This document shows positions 8,324 through 20,386 of a DNA stretch of 64,000 nt, one piece after another (the stretch's first letter is position 1; each line of letters begins with the position of its first letter). Source of the DNA: Clostridia bacterium (GTDB taxonomy: Bacteria; Bacillota; Clostridia; UMGS1810); the NCBI GenBank assembly GCA_017436905.1, contig JAFSCF010000012.1, forward strand, positions 62,001-126,000, read 5' to 3'. The notes below the pieces were generated by a model. The model was not told the origin of the DNA. It ran no database searches and was given only the letters and a program-made list of their open reading frames with translations. Position numbers and translations under genes: made by a program.

Positions 8324-9220
8324 TCAATTACGAAGAATTATGGCTATAATTGCAAGAACAATGGATATGTAATTATCTCGGGTAAGGCGTTCTTTAAACA
8401 CTATCAGCGAAAGCAACGCCGCACCGATAAGCACCATTGAAGATGTAAGTATGCTATGTACAGACAACGGCATATACCGAAGTAATATCACACCTACCAG
8501 CGTTATACCGTTGGTAGGAATAGTATTTATACCCATAGGTATCAGAACACGGGGGCAAAATACATCTTTTGATACACCACGCATATATTGCAAACCATTT
8601 TTTATACTTCCTATCAAAAGAATTAAACTGCAGTTAATAAACGAGAATACATTAGTAAAGAGGAACATACTGTTTGTGTCGGTAAGACGTACATCAGTGG
8701 AATAAATTTTACTGAAAATTGACATTCCAGCCGCCACACAAATCCAAAGCGCACAAATTAAAAATGTCACCATACCGCCATTTGCAGAAAGCATTTTGCG
8801 TCCGGGCAAAAATACGGCTGTAATCAAAAGCGCAATAGCAATCAACAACTGAAACGAAAAAGGTTCTTTAAAAACAAATATTCCGAATATGGTTGAAAGA
8901 ATAATTACTCCGCAGGTGTTAAGCAACGAACTTAATGCTATAGATATTCTGGAATATACTATTATCTGCAAAATCATATTTCCTGAAACAAACAGAGAAA
9001 AAACCAAAGCATATATCAGTATAACAGGGCTTACGGATATATGAAATTTTCCAAGAATATAAAAGCAAGCGGCACCAAATATGCTGTTTATTAAATTTAT
9101 TGCAACAACATGGAAAAATGTCATCTTAATGCCTTGCTGCGTTTTCTTCAGGATAGCAGTTGTTGACATCGACAGAATTGTATAAAGAATATATAAAATA
9201 ACAGTAAGATAAATATTCAT
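8324..9220 (-). CDS. EamA/DMT superfamily transporter
   Basis: A 298-residue protein with ten predicted membrane helices in two repeated halves, each ending in a variant of the EamA pattern (STIFGIFVFKEPFSFQLLIAIALLI and GAALLSLIVFKERLTRDNYISIVLAIIAI). Such proteins export or import small metabolites; the substrate is unknown. It has its own promoter and terminator, so it is a single-gene unit between ligA and gatCAB. Confidence 0.85.
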   Translation of the reverse strand: MNIYLTVILYILYTILSMSTTAILKKTQQGIKMTFFHVVAINLINSIFGAACFYILGKFHISVSPVILIYALVFSLFVSGNMILQIIVYSRISIALSSLLNTCGVIILSTIFGIFVFKEPFSFQLLIAIALLITAVFLPGRKMLSANGGMVTFLICALWICVAAGMSIFSKIYSTDVRLTDTNSMFLFTNVFSFINCSLILLIGSIKNGLQYMRGVSKDVFCPRVLIPMGINTIPTNGITLVGVILLRYMPLSVHSILTSSMVLIGAALLSLIVFKERLTRDNYISIVLAIIAIILRN

Positions 9221-9249
9221 ACTTGTTTTCTCCTTTCACAATCGGGAGA

Positions 9250-9278
9250 ATTATATCATACTATACATTTGCCGTCAA
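9250..9278 (-). promoter_or_regulatory. sigma-A promoter of the DMT transporter gene
   Basis: TTGACG and TATAAT on the minus strand, 17 bp apart, about 30 bases before ATG 9220. Confidence 0.75.
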
Positions 9279-9309
9279 TTCAAAAATGTGCACAATAATA
9301 AACATCGGT

Positions 9310-11931
<2,622 letters not shown>

Positions 11932-11939
<8 letters not shown>

Positions 11940-13773
11940 AACATACCCCTCCCTTAAAACAAGCCGCACCGCAAGCTGCACATTTTTCACGGCAGTTAGG
12001 GGTAACTATTGCCTGTTCTGCTTTTTTCGCTTCGTTTATAAGAAATTTCTTTGTAACGCCTACATCTATCATATCCCAAGGCAAAATTTCGTCAAACGAG
12101 CGCTCACGTGTATAGAAAAACGGATCAATTCCGCACTCTTCAAAAACGGATATCCATTTATCGTAATCAAAAACTTCGCTCCAACCGTCTAAGCGTATAC
12201 CTCGTTCAACCGCTTTTAAAAGCACTTTTGAAAGGCGTCTGTCACCACGGGCAAACACACCCTCTAAAACGCTTACAGGGGCTTCGTGATAGTTATATTT
12301 AATCTTGCGGTCGGTTATGTTGTCTTTTAAAAGCATCTGTTTAACTTTAAGTTCATCCATAGTGTTCTGCCTTGTCCATTGGAAAGGAGTAAACGCTTTC
12401 GGAACAAACGAAGATACACTTGTAGTTACACGCAAGCCTTTGCCACGCTTGTCCTTGTCAACCTTAAAGTATTGGTCAACAACTTTCTTGGCAAGGTCGG
12501 CAATACCTACAATATCTTCATCTTCTTCATATGGAAGACCTATCATAAAATAAAGTTTAATACTGCTGTAGCCGCCCTCAAACGCCATAGCAGACGCATT
12601 CATAAGGTCTTCTTCTGTAATACCCTTATTTATAACGTCACGCATACGCTGAGTACCTGCCTCAGGTGCAAAGGTCAAACTGCTTTTACGCACTTTCTGT
12701 ACCTTTTGCATCAAATCCATAGAAAAAGAGTCCAGACGAAGTGACGGCAAAGAAAGGTTTACGCACTCGCTTTCGGTAATTTTTATAAGTTCGTCAGTTA
12801 ATTCTTTAAGCCCTCTGTAGTCGCTGGTAGAAAGTGAAGAAAGGGAAATTTCTTCAAAGCCTGTTGATTTGAGCAGGTTTTTAGCATTTTCGAGCAAAGT
12901 TTCAGGGCTTTTTTCACGCACGGGGCGATAAATCATACCCGCCTGACAAAATCTGCAACCACGTATGCAACCACGGAAAACCTCAAGCATAATGCGGTCG
13001 TGCACAACCTCCATATAAGGCACTATAACCTCTTGAGGCACGAACATAGTGTCAAGGTTTTCAACCACTCTTTTACGCACTGTTTTGGGGATAGTTTCAT
13101 CTATAGTATTAATAGCGGCAACTGTGCCGTCATCGTTATATTCAATATTATAAAAACTCGGCACGTATACACCGTCAATTTTTGCAACCGCACGAAGATA
13201 CTCTTCCCTCGGTGCGCCGCTTTTTTTCCACTCGGCATACGCATCCATGACCTCCATCATAACCTCTTCGCCCTCGCCAAGCATATAATAATCGGCAAAG
13301 TCGGCAAGGCACTCGGCACTATACGCACACGGACCGCCCATAACAACAAACGGATCACCATCGCTGCGGTCTTTCTGAAGTTTAGGTATACCTGCAAGGT
13401 CTAACATATTGAGTATATTTGTATAACTCATCTCATACTGGAGAGTAAATCCTAAAAAGTCAAAATCTTTTATGGCATCGAAAGACTCCATGCCGTAAAG
13501 TGGTATATTATTCTTGCGCATTTCGTCTTCCATATCTGTCCACGGGGCAAAAACACGCTCGCACCACGTATCCTCGCGTGAGTTTAAAAGATGGTATAAA
13601 ATTTTAAGACCAAGATGCGACATTCCCACCTCATAAATATCAGGAAAGCAAAACGCAAACCTGATATCTACATCCTTAGCATTTTTATGAACGCTGTTGA
13701 ATTCATTACCTATATATCTCGTCGGCTTTGAAACCTTAGGTAATATTTTATACACCATATCTTTTGTGTTCAT
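11932..13773 (-). CDS. TIGR03960 family B12-binding-like radical SAM protein
   Basis: A 613-residue protein. The N-terminal part (DIRFAFCFPDIYEVGMSHLGLKILYHLLN) is a cobalamin-binding-like fold and the middle carries the radical SAM cluster motif CIRGCRFCQAGMIYRPVREK (CxxxCxxC) near residue 278, with SLPSLRLDSFSMDLM and SSIKLYFMIGLPYEEDEDI further on. The C-terminal extension ends in a cysteine group (CREKCAACGAACFKGGVC) that may bind a second cluster. The function is unproven; the gene pairs with TIGR03936 across Firmicutes. It overlaps the end of spoIVFB by 26 bases. Confidence 0.93.
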
Positions 13774-14572
13774 TTGTTCCTCCCAATAATCTGCCTACAG
13801 TTATATCTGCTCCGTGATTGATAATGCCGTCTATAATTTCGCTCTGTTGCAAAGTGCCCAGCAAATTCATATCATCGTCATATACAAAGAAATGGCAGAT
13901 GTAGTTATAACCAAAATAATCCGTCAGCGATATTGCTGAAACATTCTGCATAACGGCACGATGCTTTACCGCAAGTGCCCTGCTCTGACGATCAAATTCT
14001 TTTGAATATATCATACGGCGCAGAAAAATAAGTTTTTTTCGCTCTTCCTTTAGATTATACACTAAAAATGCCGAGATAACAAGAAGAGAAATATTATATT
14101 TGCTTAACAAAAGAAAAATCATTCCGAAAAACGCAAATAATACAGCCGTAACACGTGTGAATTCCATAGCAAGTTTGTGTGATTTTACATATCCGTATCT
14201 GTAGGAGAATACGTTTTTTAAAAAAACTCCTCCATCAAGCGGTAGCGCAGGGAATATATTAAGTGCAAAAACGGCTATGTTTGACGCTTTAAATATCCTC
14301 ATAAAAGGCGAACTATAACTCCCGAAGAAGCATATCAACAGTAAACTTGTAACAGGGCCGGCAACAGAGATAATCATTGAGTGTATGGGATTTACTATAT
14401 TTTCTGTACAAAGATTTGCACCGTAAGGCATAAAACGCAGTTTAACAACTTTTTCGTCAAGCATAATGCAGGCAACAAAATGCCCTGCCTCATGTAACAT
14501 AACGGCAAGGTACAAAACGGCAAGGCTTGTTATCTCCCCTAAACAATACGCCGCAAAAACAATCAGTACCAC
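13748..14572 (-). CDS. spoIVFB: site-2 protease family M50, SpoIVFB-like
   Basis: A 274-residue membrane metalloprotease with the zinc motif HEAGH near residue 27 and the second motif NIFPALPLDGG near residue 107, followed by a soluble CBS-like tail. In Bacillus, SpoIVFB cuts pro-sigma-K in the outer forespore membrane and is controlled by SpoIVFA; here the M23 gene directly upstream fills that place. The start is unclear. GTG 14572 has no ribosome site, while GGGAG at 14622-14618 lies 9 bases before ATA 14608, and reading from there adds KISKYLYIDSF, the kind of sequence homologues start with. See findings. Confidence 0.88.
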   Translation of the reverse strand: MVLIVFAAYCLGEITSLAVLYLAVMLHEAGHFVACIMLDEKVVKLRFMPYGANLCTENIVNPIHSMIISVAGPVTSLLLICFFGSYSSPFMRIFKASNIAVFALNIFPALPLDGGVFLKNVFSYRYGYVKSHKLAMEFTRVTAVLFAFFGMIFLLLSKYNISLLVISAFLVYNLKEERKKLIFLRRMIYSKEFDRQSRALAVKHRAVMQNVSAISLTDYFGYNYICHFFVYDDDMNLLGTLQQSEIIDGIINHGADITVGRLLGGTNEHKRYGV

Positions 14573-14625
14573 AAAACTGTCTATGTATAAATACTTAGAT
14601 ATTTTTATTTAAAACAACTCCCGAC

Positions 14626-15438
14626 TTATCTATGCTCCATTTTAATATATTTTTCGGGGTCTGTAGGCTCGTCGTCAATACGCACGCCAAAGTGCAGATG
14701 CGGTCCCGTTGCAACACCCGTAGAGCCTACAGCGCCAATTACGGCAGACTCTGCTACAATATCGCCCTCTGCCACATACACTTCGTCAAGATGTGCATAA
14801 AAAGATTTTATCCGCTCGGTATGTTGGATAAGAATGCAGTTTCCGTAAATATCGTGTACTTTAACCTCTATAACTCTGCCGGGCGCAGTAGTTACAACAG
14901 CATCACCTCTGCTTCCTGCAATATCCACACCGTAATGGCTTGCATCCTGACCGGACACGGGGTGTTCTCTTAACCCGAACGGCGATGTAACTTTACCGTT
15001 TAAAGGCATAATCATATTTACATTTTCAGGGTATATAAACTCCTGAGGTGCTGCTTTTGCCACCAAATCCAAGGCTTCATCAACAGGTTTTGGCTCTGGT
15101 TGTTCAGTTTGCTCAGGCTGTATAACCTCGTTATCCTCTTTTATAAAATCCATAAATCCATTCCACATTACATTATCAGATAACACAGGATATTTATTAG
15201 TTAAACGTACACACATTTCATTAAAATGTATCTTTGCCTGCTGGACATTGCTGCTTACGGTTAAAGTTTTTGAAATGTATGCTCTGATACCCGTTTGTGT
15301 TTTTGATATCGGAAGGCATACTAAAAATACAGACGTACAGATAAGCAGTTGCCACACCAGTTTACTCACAAACTTAGCAGGTTTTTTTGATTTGGTTTTT
15401 GTTTTATGCGTTCCGTATCTTATATTTTTGCTGTGCAT
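14626..15438 (-). CDS. spoIVFA: M23 family peptidase, probable SpoIVFA-type protein
   Basis: A 270-residue protein: basic cytoplasmic N-terminus, one membrane helix (LVWQLLICTSVFLVCLP, residues 29-45), a linker rich in Pro, Glu and Gln, and a C-terminal LytM/M23 domain. The zinc ligands and catalytic residues are in place: HYGVD near residue 188, YAHLD and GPHLHFGV near the end, so it could be an active endopeptidase, unlike Bacillus SpoIVFA. Its place directly before the SpoIVFB-like protease suggests the SpoIVFA role of holding and inhibiting that protease. First gene of a five-gene operon ending in ligA; AAAGGGG precedes ATG 15438. Confidence 0.8.
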   Translation of the reverse strand: MHSKNIRYGTHKTKTKSKKPAKFVSKLVWQLLICTSVFLVCLPISKTQTGIRAYISKTLTVSSNVQQAKIHFNEMCVRLTNKYPVLSDNVMWNGFMDFIKEDNEVIQPEQTEQPEPKPVDEALDLVAKAAPQEFIYPENVNMIMPLNGKVTSPFGLREHPVSGQDASHYGVDIAGSRGDAVVTTAPGRVIEVKVHDIYGNCILIQHTERIKSFYAHLDEVYVAEGDIVAESAVIGAVGSTGVATGPHLHFGVRIDDEPTDPEKYIKMEHR

Positions 15439-15503
15439 TAAATCATCCCCTTTCTATCAAATATATTCCATTGGGGATAATATTATGAAACGCACAAACA
15501 ATA

Positions 15504-15532
15504 TTGAAAACAGTTAAACTTTAGTATATAAT
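15504..15532 (+). promoter_or_regulatory. sigma-A promoter of the metallo-beta-lactamase-fold lipoprotein gene
   Basis: TTGAAA at 15504-15509 and TATAAT at 15527-15532 with a 17-bp spacer; a second TATAAT overlaps at 15532-15537. Confidence 0.7.
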
Positions 15533-15560
15533 ATAATTACAAATACATTGGGGGGATACT

Positions 15561-16436
15561 ATGAAACGTCTGATTTGTATTTTACTTACGCTCGTTATGG
15601 CATTTACGATTGTCGGCTGCGAACAGGAACTTAGTCAGTTAAACGCACTTTTTACAGAGGAATACCAGCAGATTGCATACGACGGAATGTTGCATGTATA
15701 TTATCTTGATGTCGGTCAGGCAGACAGTATTTTTATATTACTGCCAAACGGCGAAAATATGCTTATTGATGCCGGCACCAAAGAAAGCGGCGAAGATATT
15801 GTAAATGTGCTTGGCAGCCTTGGTGTAACCGATATTGACTATCTTATCGGCACGCATCCGCACGCAGACCATATAGGTGGTATGCAACAAGTTGTGGAAG
15901 ACTTTGATATTGGCAAAATTTATATGCCGAAAGTTTCAACTAATACAAAAACATATAAAAATCTGCTTCAGGCAATAAAAGATAAAAGATACACCATAAC
16001 TACTGCAAAAGCAGGAGTAAATATTTTATCTGAAGACAACATTACCGCAACAATAGTTGCACCAAACAGCAACGAATACGACGACCTTAACAACTACTCC
16101 GCCGTGATTAAACTTACCTATGGAATGACATCATTTGTCTTTACCGGCGATGCAGAAAAACTATCCGAAGACGAAATCCGAACAAATATTAAATGCGATG
16201 TTTTAAAGGTCGGTCACCACGGCAGCAGCACCTCAACATCAAAAAACTTCCTTAAAAAGACCAGCCCCACATACGCAGTAATCTCTTGCGGTGCAGACAA
16301 TGACTATGGTCATCCGCACAATGAAGTTATACAAAGACTTTACAAATCAGGTATATCAACTTACAGAACCGATTTAAACGGAACTATAGAAGCCATTTCA
16401 AACGGATACACAATTACATTCAATTCTGAGAGGTGA
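15561..16436 (+). CDS. ComEC/Rec2-like metallo-beta-lactamase-fold lipoprotein
   Basis: A 291-residue protein with a lipoprotein signal (hydrophobic helix ending FTIVGC, cysteine at residue 20) and one metallo-beta-lactamase domain: DVGQADSIFI, LIDAGTK, the metal motif THPHADHIGG near residue 108, FTGDAE and KVGHHGS. This is the ComEC C-terminal hydrolase type, here free-standing and anchored outside the cell. Secreted relatives are probably nucleases or phosphodiesterases, but the substrate is not shown. The DUF3006 gene follows 7 bases later, a pairing common in Clostridia. Confidence 0.9.
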   Translation: MKRLICILLTLVMAFTIVGCEQELSQLNALFTEEYQQIAYDGMLHVYYLDVGQADSIFILLPNGENMLIDAGTKESGEDIVNVLGSLGVTDIDYLIGTHPHADHIGGMQQVVEDFDIGKIYMPKVSTNTKTYKNLLQAIKDKRYTITTAKAGVNILSEDNITATIVAPNSNEYDDLNNYSAVIKLTYGMTSFVFTGDAEKLSEDEIRTNIKCDVLKVGHHGSSTSTSKNFLKKTSPTYAVISCGADNDYGHPHNEVIQRLYKSGISTYRTDLNGTIEAISNGYTITFNSER

Positions 16437-16443
16437 ACTAAAA

Positions 16444-16638
16444 ATGGAAATTATAATAGACAGAATTGAGGGCGATTTTGTCGTCGTAGAAACACCTGAC
16501 GGCAACACGTACAATCTGCCGAAATCACTTTTTAAATCATGTGCTGAGGGCGATGTGTTTATCATAAAGAAGGATGCAGACAAAACACAACAGCAGAAAA
16601 AAGAAACAGAAAAACTTATGGACGAATTGTTTAAATAA
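16444..16638 (+). CDS. DUF3006 domain protein
   Basis: A 64-residue acidic protein, IDRIEGDFVVVETPDGNTYNLPKSLF..., which matches the small beta-barrel DUF3006 family. It follows the lipoprotein gene with a 7-base gap and a GAGAGG ribosome site, and shares its terminator, so the two are one operon. The function is unknown; the family repeatedly accompanies ComEC-type hydrolases. Confidence 0.85.
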   Translation: MEIIIDRIEGDFVVVETPDGNTYNLPKSLFKSCAEGDVFIIKKDADKTQQQKKETEKLMDELFK

Positions 16639-16654
16639 ATTTTTCGCACAACAA

Positions 16655-16688
16655 AAAAGAGAGTTGTTATCATTAACAACTCTCTTTT
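16655..16688. terminator. bidirectional terminator between DUF3006 gene and rplQ
   Basis: Perfect 15-bp stem (16655-16669 with 16674-16688) of AAAAGAGAGTTGTTA type with a TCAT loop and A/T runs on both sides. It ends the short plus operon and the long ribosomal operon. Confidence 0.9.
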
Positions 16689-16701
16689 AATTTTGTTTGA
16701 A

Positions 16702-17043
16702 TTAAACCAATTCGATAATAGCCATTTCAGCAGCGTCACCGCGTCTGGGGCCAACTTTCAAAATACGCGTATATCCACCGTTGCGCTCAGCATATTTGGG
16801 AGCGATTTCAGCGAACACCTTGGTCACAACGTCTTCTTTAGTAATAAAAGCCAACGCCTGACGTCTTGAATGGAGCGTATTATCCTTGCCCAATGTAATC
16901 ATTTTCTCTGCAAGGCTTCTTACTTCTTTAGCCTTCGCAAGAGTTGTTTCGATTCTGCCGTTCTCCAGAAGTGAAGTAACGAGATTGCGAAGCATAGCCA
17001 TTCTATTATCGGTTGCTTTACCTAATTTTCTTGTTCCGGGCAT
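16702..17043 (-). CDS. rplQ: 50S ribosomal protein L17
   Basis: A 113-residue protein starting [34 protein letters not shown] with the family's [25 protein letters not shown] end. L17 lies near the exit tunnel of the large subunit. It is the last gene of the cluster, directly downstream of rpoA as usual. Confidence 0.98.
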   Translation of the reverse strand: MPGTRKLGKATDNRMAMLRNLVTSLLENGRIETTLAKAKEVRSLAEKMITLGKDNTLHSRRQALAFITKEDVVTKVFAEIAPKYAERNGGYTRILKVGPRRGDAAEMAIIELV

Positions 17044-17101
17044 ATCAGTACCTCCTTTTTACAATAGTTATCTAAAACGTTAAATGCTTAAAACGTTTAT
17101 C

Positions 17102-18055
17102 TTATTCGTCGTAGTCCTTAGCAAACGTAAAGCCAAGTGCAGCCAGTTTGCCAATAACTTCTTCCAATGACTTTCTGCCAAGATTTCTTACCTTCATCAT
17201 TTCGCTTTCAGATTTGTTTACCAAATCTTCAACAGTGTTGATGCCGGCACGTTTGAGGCAGTTGAATGAACGTACAGAAAGATCAAGTTCTTCTATAGTC
17301 ATTTCCAGAACCATATTCTTTTTGTTATCCTCTTTTTCAACCATGATGTCTGTGTTCTTGATTTCATCAGTGAGGTCAATAAACAGACTCATGTGGTCAT
17401 TGATTACCTTAGCGCTTAAAGAAAGTGCTTCTTCAGGAGTGATGGTACCGTCTGATGTAAGTTCAATGGTGAGTTTGTCATAGTCGGTTACCTGACCAAC
17501 CCTTGTATCAGTAACATAATAGTTAACCTTTTCGATTGGAGAATAGATAGAGTCAACGGGGATTACACCGATGATGTTCTGAATTTTCTCCTTATTCTTC
17601 TCGCTGGTAACATAACCTCTGCCGTTTGAAAGAGTGATTTCCATATACAGTTTTGCACCTTCGTCTAATGTAGCGATGTGCAAATCAGGATTTAAAATCT
17701 CCACTTCATGGTCGTAGCGGATATCCCTTGCGCAAACCTCACCGGGGGTATTAGCCTCGATGTAAACGGTTTTTGTTGTATCGGAATGAACTTTGGTTAT
17801 AAGTTTTTTAACATTTAAAACTATTTCAGTAACGTCTTCTTTTACTCCGGGGATAGTGGAAAACTCATGAAGAACGCCATCAATTTTAATGCTGGTAGCA
17901 GCACTTCCGGGCAAAGACGAAAGTAAAACACGTCTTAAAGCGTTACCTATTGTGGTACCGTAGCCACGCTCTAACGGTTCAATCTCGAATTTGGCGAAGG
18001 TGTTGTCTTCACTTTTTTCTACACATTCAACCCTAGGCTTTTCCATTTCAATCAT
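17102..18055 (-). CDS. rpoA: DNA-directed RNA polymerase subunit alpha
   Basis: A 317-residue protein with the alpha N-terminal dimerisation domain ([25 protein letters not shown]) and the C-terminal helix-hairpin-helix domain ([27 protein letters not shown]...LGRKSLEEV) that contacts UP elements and activators. I start at ATG 18055, the usual MIEMEKP N-terminus, 8 bases after GGAGG; the ATG at 18070 overlaps that site. Confidence 0.98.
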   Translation of the reverse strand: MIEMEKPRVECVEKSEDNTFAKFEIEPLERGYGTTIGNALRRVLLSSLPGSAATSIKIDGVLHEFSTIPGVKEDVTEIVLNVKKLITKVHSDTTKTVYIEANTPGEVCARDIRYDHEVEILNPDLHIATLDEGAKLYMEITLSNGRGYVTSEKNKEKIQNIIGVIPVDSIYSPIEKVNYYVTDTRVGQVTDYDKLTIELTSDGTITPEEALSLSAKVINDHMSLFIDLTDEIKNTDIMVEKEDNKKNMVLEMTIEELDLSVRSFNCLKRAGINTVEDLVNKSESEMMKVRNLGRKSLEEVIGKLAALGFTFAKDYDE

Positions 18056-18102
18056 GCTATAATCCTCCATTCCGGCTTATTGATAACATAAGTAACTCGA
18101 TA

Positions 18103-18128
18103 TTCTCTGCCGCAAAAACGGCAGAGAA
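18103..18128 (-). other. intercistronic stem-loop between rpsD and rpoA
   Basis: Perfect 10-bp stem TTCTCTGCCG/CGGCAGAGAA with a 6-base loop in the 111-base gap. No T-run follows on the transcribed strand, so it is more likely a processing or stability element than a terminator. Confidence 0.6.
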
Positions 18129-18166
18129 ATCTTATTACACAGTTATACCAACTGATAAGACAATTA

Positions 18167-18760
18167 TTATTTAGAGTACAACTCTACGATTAAGTGTTCT
18201 TCAACATCGAAATCAATATCATCTCTCTCAGCCAAAGCAATAACTTTACCTGTAAGAGTGTTTTTGTCCATATCCAGCCATTTCGGAACTATTCTTGAAG
18301 AATTTGCTTCAACGATTTCTTTCATTCTGTCAGAGCCCTGAGTTTTCTCTTTAAGAGAAATCACATCGCCAACTTTTACACGATATGAAGGGATATCAAG
18401 TTTTTTGCCGTTTACAAGAATGTGACCATGGTTAACCAACTGTCTTGATTCTCTTCTTGTGTTGGCAAGACCTAATCTGAACACTACGTTATCCAGTCTT
18501 GATTCCAAAATCTGAAGCAGATTTTCACCGGTAACGCCGGGCATTTTCATTGCTAATTCATAGTATTTATGGAACTGTTTTTCCAACATACCATAGATGA
18601 ACTTAACTTTCTGTTTCTCGGTAAGCTGGCGTCCGTACTCGCTTTGCTTTCTTCTCATAGGTCTGGGATTTCTGTTAGATGATTTGTCAATACCCATAAC
18701 AGAAGGCTCAATACCTAAGGTCCTGCATCTTTTCAATACAGGTTGCATATTTCTAGCCAT
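18167..18760 (-). CDS. rpsD: 30S ribosomal protein S4
   Basis: A 197-residue protein starting MARNMQPVLKRCRTLGIEP, with the S4 RNA-binding domain (LESRLDNVVFRLGLANTRRESRQLVNHGHILVNGKKLDIPSYRVK). It is the zinc-free form, lacking the four-cysteine N-terminal knuckle. S4 starts 30S assembly and often represses its own operon by binding the leader. Confidence 0.97.
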   Translation of the reverse strand: MARNMQPVLKRCRTLGIEPSVMGIDKSSNRNPRPMRRKQSEYGRQLTEKQKVKFIYGMLEKQFHKYYELAMKMPGVTGENLLQILESRLDNVVFRLGLANTRRESRQLVNHGHILVNGKKLDIPSYRVKVGDVISLKEKTQGSDRMKEIVEANSSRIVPKWLDMDKNTLTGKVIALAERDDIDFDVEEHLIVELYSK

Positions 18761-18792
18761 TTGTTTATCCTCCTAACTTCAAAAATTAAAAA

Positions 18793-19182
18793 TCAAACTC
18801 TTCTTCTTTTGGGCGGTCTGCAACCGTTATGAGGAATAGGTGTTACGTCTTTAATCATACTAACTTCCAAGCCTGCGGTCTGCAAAGCGCGGATAGCCGC
18901 TTCTCTGCCTGCGCCGGGGCCCTTAACATAAACCTCTACTGTTTTCAGTCCGTGCTCCATAGCAGCTTTAGCAGCAGTTTCTGCAGCCATCTGCGAAGCG
19001 AAAGGTGTGCTCTTTCTTGAGCCGCGGAAGCCGAGGCCGCCGGAACTTGCCCATGAAAGCGCGTTACCTGCTGTATCAGTGATAGTTACGATTGTATTAT
19101 TGAAAGTGGAAGCGATATGAGCTGCTCCACGTTCAATATTTTTCTTTTCACGTCTTTTACGTGTTCTTTTTGGTTGAGCCAA
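18793..19182 (-). CDS. rpsK: 30S ribosomal protein S11
   Basis: A 129-residue protein with [23 protein letters not shown] and the conserved end [19 protein letters not shown]11 forms part of the 30S platform near the E site. Between rpsM and rpsD as usual. Confidence 0.98.
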   Translation of the reverse strand: MAQPKRTRKRREKKNIERGAAHIASTFNNTIVTITDTAGNALSWASSGGLGFRGSRKSTPFASQMAAETAAKAAMEHGLKTVEVYVKGPGAGREAAIRALQTAGLEVSMIKDVTPIPHNGCRPPKRRRV

Positions 19183-19199
19183 TTCTTATCCCTCCCTGA

Positions 19200-19568
19200 T
19201 TATTTCTTCTTACCAGCGATAGTCTTCTTAGGACCTTTTCTGGTACGTGCATTATTTTTGGTGTTCTGACCTCTTACGGGCAGACCGCGTCTGTGACGCA
19301 GACCACGGTAGCAACCGATTTCGATAAGTCTTTTAATATCAAGAGCAGTCTGTCTGCGCAGGTCACCTTCAACAGTGTAATCTCTGTCGATGATTTCTCT
19401 GAGCTTTGCTACTTCTTCATCTGTCAAGTCTTTAACTCTTGTATCCGGATTAATACCGGCTTCGCTTAAAATTTTCTTTGAGCTGGGCAGACCAATTCCG
19501 AAAATGTAGGTAAGGCCAACCTCTACTCTTTTTTCTTTTGGTAAGTCAACGCTTGCTATTCTCGCCAT
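19200..19568 (-). CDS. rpsM: 30S ribosomal protein S13
   Basis: A 122-residue protein starting [26 protein letters not shown], with the helix-two-turn-helix region and the conserved [25 protein letters not shown] tail that reaches P-site tRNA. I start at ATG 19568 after AGGAGGTGTGAAA; the frame open to 19616 is not conserved. Confidence 0.98.
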   Translation of the reverse strand: MARIASVDLPKEKRVEVGLTYIFGIGLPSSKKILSEAGINPDTRVKDLTDEEVAKLREIIDRDYTVEGDLRRQTALDIKRLIEIGCYRGLRHRRGLPVRGQNTKNNARTRKGPKKTIAGKKK

Positions 19569-19634
19569 TGAATTTTCACACCTCCTGTGTTTGTTTCGCT
19601 TTCCTTGTATATTCATTATAAATAACTACAAGGT

Positions 19635-19659
19635 TATAAAACGTATCTCACGTTTTATA
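19635..19659 (-). other. intercistronic stem-loop between rpmJ and rpsM
   Basis: Perfect 10-bp stem TATAAAACGT/ACGTTTTATA with a 5-base loop in a 151-base gap, the longest gap inside the ribosomal cluster. It could belong to a control site for the alpha operon; no T-run follows. Confidence 0.5.
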
Positions 19660-19719
19660 CAGCCGCCCCTGTAAGCTATAAACAATTTATAAAATCCAAA
19701 GTCAAAGGAAAAGGTTTAA

Positions 19720-19833
19720 TCAACCCTGTCTCTGTTTGTGCTTGGGATTTTCACAGATAACCATAATGTTACCTTTTCTTTTAATAATTTTGCATTTTTC
19801 GCAAATCGGTTTAACAGATGGTCTTACTTTCAT
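19720..19833 (-). CDS. rpmJ: 50S ribosomal protein L36
   Basis: A 37-residue protein starting [21 protein letters not shown] and continuing [16 protein letters not shown]. The three cysteines and the histidine of the zinc-binding C+ form are all present. Ribosome site GGAGGTAATG lies before ATG 19833. Too short for simple ORF finding but unmistakable, and in its usual place after infA. Confidence 0.98.
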   Translation of the reverse strand: MKVRPSVKPICEKCKIIKRKGNIMVICENPKHKQRQG

Positions 19834-19866
19834 AATTACATTACCTCCATTTAATTTTATCGTGAA

Positions 19867-20085
19867 TTATTTTGCCCTCCAAGTAATGCGGCCTTTGGTA
19901 AGGTCATAGGGTGACAGTTCAACTGTCACTTTATCACCGGGCAAAATTCTGATAAAATTCATCCTGAGTTTGCCCGAAATATGAGCAAGAACCCTGTGCC
20001 CGTTTTCAAATTCTACTTGAAACATTGCGTTTGGCAAAGCCTCAATGACTGTGCCTTCAAGTTCTAATACATCTTCTTTAGCCAA
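19867..20085 (-). CDS. infA: translation initiation factor IF-1
   Basis: A 72-residue OB-fold protein starting [30 protein letters not shown] and ending [15 protein letters not shown]. It blocks the A site during initiation. Two bases separate it from the KOW gene upstream. Confidence 0.98.
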   Translation of the reverse strand: MAKEDVLELEGTVIEALPNAMFQVEFENGHRVLAHISGKLRMNFIRILPGDKVTVELSPYDLTKGRITWRAK

Positions 20086-20087
20086 GA

Positions 20088-20381
20088 TTAAAACCTCCCT
20101 GTTATAATGTCGCTCTCCGCGGTGAGATTACCTTTGAATTGTGATAACGTCTTACGGATTGCCTTATCGGTTATTCCGTTTTGCAGTTTTTCGCAAACAT
20201 CACTGTTTGTCGAACCTGCGTACTCTGTATGCTTTATCTTCTTTTTCTTCGGTGTACTCACTTTTCTGTTTTTACCGTCACATAAATATAAAAATTGGTT
20301 TTCAACTGATAAAACTACAAAACATTTACCCTTTTCTCTGCCTGATGTGGCAATTACTAAATCTCCGGGTTTAATGTTCAA
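20088..20381 (-). CDS. KOW-domain RNA-binding protein (L14e/L6e/L27e-like)
   Basis: A 97-residue basic protein with an N-terminal KOW motif ([24 protein letters not shown]) and a lysine-rich middle. It belongs to the small KOW family placed between map and infA in Clostridia, probably a ribosome-associated RNA binder; the role is not established. I prefer TTG 20381, 6 bases after AGAGGTG, over GTG 20390, which overlaps the map stop codon. Confidence 0.85.
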   Translation of the reverse strand: MNIKPGDLVIATSGREKGKCFVVLSVENQFLYLCDGKNRKVSTPKKKKIKHTEYAGSTNSDVCEKLQNGITDKAIRKTLSQFKGNLTAESDIITGRF

Positions 20382-20386
20382 GCATA

